64,000 nucleotides of DNA. Origin: Zeaxanthinibacter enoshimensis. GTDB taxonomy: Bacteria; Bacteroidota; Bacteroidia; Flavobacteriales; Flavobacteriaceae. The notes under the pieces were generated by a model. The model did not search any database. It had not been told where the DNA came from and saw nothing but the letters and a program-made list of their open reading frames with translations. Within the stretch, counting starts at the first letter, position 1. Every line of letters begins with the position of its first letter. The position numbers were made by a program, and so were the translations under genes. Shown here piece after piece: positions 58,912 to 64,000 of this stretch. Location: contig NZ_SNYI01000001.1 of assembly GCF_004362865.1 (NCBI RefSeq), positions 248,001-312,000 on the forward strand, given 5' to 3'.

Positions 58912-59331
58912 ATGAAACAGGCTTTCCATAAAATATTATCCATTTCGATGGCCTTTGTAGTGATGTTCTCTACTATGTCATTTACTGTGGATATGCATTA
59001 TTGTGGGGACAATTTGGTCGATTTCAGTTTATTCTCAAAAGCTGAAGGTTGCGGAATGGAAAAAGCGCAACCTACCAAAACTTGTGAGAATCCTAAAATG
59101 ACTGAGAAATCTTGTTGTACTGACCAACAAATTGTAAAGGAAGGCAAAGACGACCTTAAAATATCTTTTGACACACTTTCTTTCGAGCAGCAAACGTTCG
59201 TCGCTGCTTTTACCTATTCTTATATAAACTTATTTGAAGTAACCGAATCTGAAGAAGTTCCTTTCAACGATTACCCGCGACCCTTTGTCAAACGGGATGT
59301 GCAAGTGCTGCACCAGACTTTCTTAATTTGA
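58912..59331 (+). CDS. HYC_CC_PP family metal-handling protein
   Basis: A 139-residue exported protein: N-terminal signal sequence to about residue 27, then H-Y-C-G-D, a mid cysteine-rich part with E-K-S-C-C-T-D, and a late F-N-D-Y-P-R-P-F. The HYC, CC and P-x-P motifs define this family in Bacteroidota, usually next to CusA/CzcA-type efflux systems. It probably binds copper or a similar metal in the periplasm. It heads the metal efflux operon. Confidence 0.8.
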   Translation: MKQAFHKILSISMAFVVMFSTMSFTVDMHYCGDNLVDFSLFSKAEGCGMEKAQPTKTCENPKMTEKSCCTDQQIVKEGKDDLKISFDTLSFEQQTFVAAFTYSYINLFEVTESEEVPFNDYPRPFVKRDVQVLHQTFLI

Positions 59332-59439
59332 TTTATTAGATTTTCAGAATGAAGCCCAACAGCTACGCTGTCGTGGGCTAAAACTCGTGTTTGCCATATT
59401 CTGCAACACGTAATTCCAATTATCTAATAATCAAATGCT

Positions 59440-62400
59440 ATGCTAAATAAGAGCATTAAATTTCTCATAGAAAACAAACTTGTTGCCGTTCTACTACTCG
59501 CCCTATTTGTGGGTTGGGGCATCGTCAACGCACCCTTTAATTGGGAAACAGGCTTTTTGCCCACAGACCCAGTTGCCGTTGATGCCATACCTGATATTGG
59601 CGAGAACCAACAAATTGTTTTTACCAAGTGGCAAGGTCGCTCGCCACAGGATATTGAAGACCAAATCACATATCCGCTTACCACTTCCCTTCTTGGTATT
59701 CCAGGCGTAAAAACTATTCGTAGTTCTTCGATGTTTGGATTTTCCAGCATCTACATCATTTTTGAAGAAGACATCGAGTTCTATTGGTCGCGCAGTCGCA
59801 TACTGGAAAAACTGAACTCACTTCCTGCAAACCTTTTGCCCGATGGTGTCAATCCATCTCTTGGGCCAGATGCCACAGGTCTGGGACAGATTTTTTGGTA
59901 CACGCTGGAAGGTCGTGATAAAGACGGCAACGTAACTGGCGGATGGGATTTACAGGAATTGCGTAGCATACAGGATTACTATGTGAAATATGGATTGTCA
60001 TCGGCAAGTGGTGTTTCTGAAGTAGCTTCCATTGGTGGCTATGTTCAGGAATACCAAGTGGACATTGACCCAGAAAAAATGCGCCAGTACAATGTGAGTA
60101 TGGGCGATGTGGTTAAAGCCGTCAAACAGAGCAATCAAGATATAGGGGCACAGACTCTCGAAATCAATCAAGCCGAATACCTCGTACGCGGATTGGGTTA
60201 CGTCAAGTCCATAGCAGATATTGAAAATGCAGTTGTAGATTCTGAAAATTTCACTTCCATCCGCATCAAAGATGTGGCTAACGTCCATTTGGGGCCTGCT
60301 ACCAGACGTGGTATTCTCGATAAGGAAGGGGCCGAAGTCGTAGGTGGTGTCGTAGTCGCTCGCTACGGTGCAAATCCGTTGGAAGTTATCAATAATGTCA
60401 AGGCGCAAATTGCCGAAATAAGCTCTGGACTTCCCACAAAAACTTTATCAGATGGTCGCATTTCGCAAGTTACCATTGTACCATTTTATGACCGGACAGA
60501 ACTCATACAAGAAACGCTGGGAACGCTCAATGAAGCACTCACTTTGGAAATCCTAATTACCATTTTGGTCATTATTATAATGGTTTTCAATCTGCGTGCA
60601 TCCATCCTTATTTCAGGGTTGTTACCCGTAGCCGTTTTGATGGTTTTCATCACGATGAAGCTCTTTAATGTAGATGCAAATATCGTCGCACTTTCAGGTA
60701 TTGCCATTGCCATCGGTACAATGGTGGACGTGGGCGTGATACTCGCCGAAAATATGATACGGCACTTGGAAGATGAAAAGTTACGCCTTAATGAAAACGG
60801 TAAAGAATACACCACAAACGAAATCATCTACAACGCAACTGCCGAAGTTTCCGGCGCTATCCTTACGGCAGTTTTAACGACCATAATCAGTTTCCTACCA
60901 GTATTCACAATGATAGGTGCTGAAGGTAAACTATTCCGCCCGCTCGCCTTTACTAAAACAATGGCACTCACGGCATCGCTCATTATTGCGCTGTTTCTCA
61001 TTCCACCCATTGCGGCATTCCTTTTCCGTAAGACGAATTTGCGTGAACGGACACAGTACGTCATCAATGGCGCACTTGTTTTATTGGGAATTCTCGCCAT
61101 CGTTTACGGCTTTTGGTTAGGACTAATTCTAATCGCCTTTGCCATCACATCATTTTTAAAGATGCGCGGTACGCTTTCGCAAAAGCGCAAAAACCTGCTT
61201 GACATCATCATTTCATCTATTGCTATCGTAGTTTTATTAGCAGAATACTGGCGACCATTAGGCTTTGACCGAAGCATTGTTATGAACCTGATATTTGTTT
61301 CCATCATCTGTTTTGGACTGCTCGGTGTGTTCTCGATTTTTAGGATATACTATGCGCGTATTTTGCGATGGGCACTTCAGAACCGATATCTGTTCTTAAT
61401 CATTCCGGCTACGGTGCTCACGTTGGGCATCATCATTATGCGCAACACAGGTAAGGAATTTATGCCAGCACTCAATGAAGGTTCATTCTTATTGATGCCC
61501 ACATCCTTACCGCACGCAGGCGTTGAAGAAAACAAACGTGTATTGCAACAGCTGGATATGGCGGTGGCAAGCATCCCAGAGATTGAAACTGTGGTGGGAA
61601 AAGCTGGAAGAACGGAAAGCGCACTCGACCCAGCACCACTTTCAATGTATGAGAATGTCATTCAGTATAAATCTGAATATATGCGCAATGCATCTGGCCA
61701 ACGACAACGCTATAAAGTCAATGATGATGGATTGTTTGTACTGAAGAACGACAAATTCATTATCAATCCGAACAACGAGATAGATGAAGATGCCAACTAT
61801 GACGAAATATCGCTAAAAACTACTGCCACACGCGAAGACTTGATTGAAGATGAAGATGGCGAGTACTACCGAAATTGGCGACCAGACATCGAGAGTCCAG
61901 ATGATATTTGGAACGAGATAGTTCGAGTAACCAAACTACCAGGCGTGACATCTGCACCCAAGTTGCAACCCATCGAAACACGTTTGGTAATGCTACAAAC
62001 GGGAATGCGTGCGCCTATGGGCATCAAGGTAAAAGGTCCGGATTTAAAGTCCATAGAAAATTTTGGACTGCAACTGGAAGACATCTTGAAACAAGCCGAA
62101 GGCGTTAAAGAACAAGCTGTCTTTGCAGACCGTATCGTGGGCAAACCCTACTTGCTCATCGATATTAAGCGAGACCAATTGGCTCGATATGGGGTGTCCA
62201 TAATGGACGTGCAGGAAATCCTTCAAGTGGCCGTGGGCGGTATGCCACTAACGCAAACCGTGGAAGGTCGTGAGCGTTATGCCGTTCGGGTTCGCTATCC
62301 ACGAGAATTGCGGGCAAATCCAGACGACTTGCATAATATCTATGTTCCTGTTGAAAAAGGAAGTCCCGTACCGCTGGGCGAATTGGTTGAAATTCGATAC

Positions 62401-63192
62401 GAGCAAGGACCACAGGTCATTAAGAGTGAAGATACTTTTCTAATTGGCTATGTGCTGTTTGATAAACTCGATGGCTTTGCCGAAGTAGATGTGGTGGAAA
62501 ATGCCCAAGCCTTAATTCAAGAAAATATTGATAACGGTTCGCTGGTCGTACCACAAGGCGTGAGCTATCGCTTTACGGGAACCTATGAAAATCAGTTACG
62601 AGCAGAAAAAACGCTATCGGTTGTCGTACCGCTTTGTTTGCTGGTTATTTTCTTGATTTTGTATTTCCAATTCAGGTCGGTTTCCACATCGCTTATGGTG
62701 TTTACCGCAATCGCCGTGGCCTTTGCTGGTGGCTTTATAATGATATGGCTATACGGACAAGATTGGTTTTTCAATTTCGGCTTTTTTGGCGAAAATCTGC
62801 GGGATTTGTTCAATATGAAAACCATCAATTTAAGTGTAGCCGTTTGGGTAGGTTTTATCGCCCTATTTGGTATTGCTACGGATGATGGCGTGGTAATGGC
62901 CACCTATTTAGACCAATCTTTCAAAAGCAACGAACCAGACAATAAAAAGGGCATTCGTCTCGCCACTTTGGAAGCCGCAGGTAAACGTATTCGTCCGTGT
63001 TTGATGACTACTGTAACTACGGTACTGGCACTACTTCCCGTACTTACATCCACAGGCAAGGGAAGCGATATAATGATACCGATGGCGATACCCATTTTTG
63101 GCGGAATGATAATCGATGTTACGTCCTATTTCCTACTGCCAGTCTTATATAGCTGGAAAAAGGAATACCAACTTAAAAAAGCAAACAGATGA
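59440..63192 (+). CDS. cusA: CusA/CzcA-family heavy-metal RND efflux pump
   Basis: A 1250-residue inner-membrane RND transporter, long for the family (about 1040) mainly through an extra loop around residues 740-830. The first helix is followed by V-D-A-I-P-D-I-G-E-N-Q-Q-I-V. The porter segment M-L-Q-T-G-M-R-A-P-M-G-I-K-V and V-G-G-M-P-L-T contains methionines near those that carry Cu(I) in E. coli CusA. With TolC and a missing membrane-fusion protein it should export Cu/Ag or a divalent metal across both membranes. The TolC-like gene overlaps its stop by ATGA. Confidence 0.92.
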   Translation: MLNKSIKFLIENKLVAVLLLALFVGWGIVNAPFNWETGFLPTDPVAVDAIPDIGENQQIVFTKWQGRSPQDIEDQITYPLTTSLLGIPGVKTIRSSSMFGFSSIYIIFEEDIEFYWSRSRILEKLNSLPANLLPDGVNPSLGPDATGLGQIFWYTLEGRDKDGNVTGGWDLQELRSIQDYYVKYGLSSASGVSEVASIGGYVQEYQVDIDPEKMRQYNVSMGDVVKAVKQSNQDIGAQTLEINQAEYLVRGLGYVKSIADIENAVVDSENFTSIRIKDVANVHLGPATRRGILDKEGAEVVGGVVVARYGANPLEVINNVKAQIAEISSGLPTKTLSDGRISQVTIVPFYDRTELIQETLGTLNEALTLEILITILVIIIMVFNLRASILISGLLPVAVLMVFITMKLFNVDANIVALSGIAIAIGTMVDVGVILAENMIRHLEDEKLRLNENGKEYTTNEIIYNATAEVSGAILTAVLTTIISFLPVFTMIGAEGKLFRPLAFTKTMALTASLIIALFLIPPIAAFLFRKTNLRERTQYVINGALVLLGILAIVYGFWLGLILIAFAITSFLKMRGTLSQKRKNLLDIIISSIAIVVLLAEYWRPLGFDRSIVMNLIFVSIICFGLLGVFSIFRIYYARILRWALQNRYLFLIIPATVLTLGIIIMRNTGKEFMPALNEGSFLLMPTSLPHAGVEENKRVLQQLDMAVASIPEIETVVGKAGRTESALDPAPLSMYENVIQYKSEYMRNASGQRQRYKVNDDGLFVLKNDKFIINPNNEIDEDANYDEISLKTTATREDLIEDEDGEYYRNWRPDIESPDDIWNEIVRVTKLPGVTSAPKLQPIETRLVMLQTGMRAPMGIKVKGPDLKSIENFGLQLEDILKQAEGVKEQAVFADRIVGKPYLLIDIKRDQLARYGVSIMDVQEILQVAVGGMPLTQTVEGRERYAVRVRYPRELRANPDDLHNIYVPVEKGSPVPLGELVEIRYEQGPQVIKSEDTFLIGYVLFDKLDGFAEVDVVENAQALIQENIDNGSLVVPQGVSYRFTGTYENQLRAEKTLSVVVPLCLLVIFLILYFQFRSVSTSLMVFTAIAVAFAGGFIMIWLYGQDWFFNFGFFGENLRDLFNMKTINLSVAVWVGFIALFGIATDDGVVMATYLDQSFKSNEPDNKKGIRLATLEAAGKRIRPCLMTTVTTVLALLPVLTSTGKGSDIMIPMAIPIFGGMIIDVTSYFLLPVLYSWKKEYQLKKANR

Positions 63193-64000
63193 AGAAATTA
63201 AAATATATACTGGTGTTCTTGTTTGTTTCCGCTTTCGCGAAAGCGCAACAATTACAATCCTACATTAAGGAAGCCGAAGCGAACAATCCAGAAATTCAAG
63301 CCTTTGAACTGCGCTATAATATTGCCGAAGAAAAGGTAAATGAAGCCAACTGGATTCCAAATACCGAAGTGAGTGCCGGCTATTTTGTGAGTGAGCCTGA
63401 AACCAGAGTCGGTGCGCAACGTGCACGAATAGGCGTAAAACAGATGTTGCCGTGGTTTGGTACCATTACCGCTCGTGAAAATTATGCCACCGCAATGGCA
63501 GATGCCGAATATGTGGATATCACGATTGCAAAGCGCAAGCTCGCACTTTCGGTTGCACAATCCTATTATCGTTTATATTCCATACGTGCCAAGCAAGCCG
63601 TACTGGATGAAAACATACAACTACTGGAAACCTACGAACGACTTGCACTCACATCTGTAGAAGTGGGCAAAGCGAGTGCCGTAGATGTGTTGCGACTTCA
63701 GATTAGACAAAATGAATTACACCAACAAAAGAAAGTGCTGGAAGAAGAATTTACAGCAGAACAAACGGCTTTTAACAATCTGCTCAACCGTGATTCGATG
63801 ATGACGGTTATCGTCGTTCCAGAAATGGAAATTCCGCAGGAAGACCCATTTTACAACAATGAAGCGCTATCGCTCAATCCCGAACTGCTCAAATATGACA
63901 AACTCTATGAATCTGTAGCACAATCCGAACTGCTCAACCAACGTGAGAGTTTGCCTATGATTGGTTTTGGTGTAGACTACCTGCCCGTAACGGAACGTAG
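63189..64000 (+). CDS. TolC/CusC-family outer-membrane efflux protein (C-terminus outside window)
   Basis: The first 270 residues. The signal peptide is MKKLKYILVFLFVSAFAKAQ. The mature part has the coiled-coil TolC pattern (ANNPEIQAFELRYNIAEEKV, then long amphipathic helices with V-G-K-A-S-A-V-D-V-L-R-L). It forms the outer-membrane duct of the metal efflux pump. Its ATG overlaps the cusA stop (63189-63192), so translation is coupled. The membrane-fusion partner (CusB-like) should follow beyond 64000. Confidence 0.9.
   Translation, partial: MKKLKYILVFLFVSAFAKAQQLQSYIKEAEANNPEIQAFELRYNIAEEKVNEANWIPNTEVSAGYFVSEPETRVGAQRARIGVKQMLPWFGTITARENYATAMADAEYVDITIAKRKLALSVAQSYYRLYSIRAKQAVLDENIQLLETYERLALTSVEVGKASAVDVLRLQIRQNELHQQKKVLEEEFTAEQTAFNNLLNRDSMMTVIVVPEMEIPQEDPFYNNEALSLNPELLKYDKLYESVAQSELLNQRESLPMIGFGVDYLPVTER
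63230..63245. repeat. 16-bp palindrome CGCTTTCGCGAAAGCG
   Basis: A perfect palindrome inside the TolC signal-peptide codons (SAFAKAQ). A one-mismatch copy, CGCTTTCGCAAAAGCG, lies at 61172-61187 in cusA. I noticed no copy in the chromosomal part of the window. Confidence 0.6.

Overview
The window looks like a chromosomal segment of a marine flavobacterium (Bacteroidota, Flavobacteriaceae). The basis is a SusC/SusD pair, the fused exonuclease-polymerase DnaE typical of this group, a long acidic tail on ribosomal protein S16, Bacteroidota promoters (TTTG, about 19 nt, TAnnTTTG), few Shine-Dalgarno sequences and many short lipoprotein signals. The species cannot be named from the sequence.

Layout. 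1-12.3 kb is ordinary core genome: a glutaryl-CoA dehydrogenase-type enzyme cut by the window edge, a Rieske oxygenase, an APC permease, trmN6-rimM-rpsP, a DUF2383 protein, dnaE, thioredoxin, a DUF58 protein and tRNA-Asp. 12.3-13.5 kb is non-coding and built from three copies of a large interspersed repeat. Two more copies occur at 36.9-37.6 kb, so the repeat brackets the alginate locus.

13.5-36.7 kb is an alginate utilisation locus. It encodes a two-domain PL6 lyase, a tandem PL7-PL7 lyase and a single PL7 lyase, SusC/SusD with a PKD-containing surface glycan-binding lipoprotein, KdgF, two SDR reductases, two KdgK-type kinases, KDPG aldolase, an ExuT-like MFS importer and a FadR/GntR regulator. 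Four 25-bp operators (15261, 18841, 22637, 29399) each start on the last bases of a -7 promoter box. This makes an unusually readable regulon with the GntR protein as its probable repressor. Unusual members are a PPi-type phosphofructokinase, an NRAMP-fold transporter lacking the metal-binding motifs, a degenerate KdgK paralogue, and a divergent pair (RraA-like aldolase plus Tat-exported TIM-barrel isomerase) that shares the PL6 operator region. Together they suggest a second reductase/kinase/aldolase branch beside the standard DEH-KDG-KDPG route.

37.6-53.4 kb is mixed core and accessory genome: a transglutaminase-like lipoprotein, a His/Glu-rich lipoprotein, DedA, an esterase, topoisomerase IB, two paralogous lipoproteins around a response regulator, a DinB plus DnaE2-like mutagenesis operon with a palindromic operator, a fasciclin protein, small membrane proteins, and an MFS exporter with a formylglycine-generating-enzyme-like lipoprotein.

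53.8 kb to the end is the left part of an integrated element. It starts in the 3' half of a tRNA-Leu(CAA) gene, followed by a tyrosine recombinase. Next comes an A+T-rich four-gene cassette (wHTH/coiled-coil protein, PD-(D/E)xK nuclease, HNH-like protein, DUF4238 protein) that is a candidate unrecognised defence system. A copper-type efflux operon (HYC_CC_PP protein, CusA, TolC-like protein) runs off the window.
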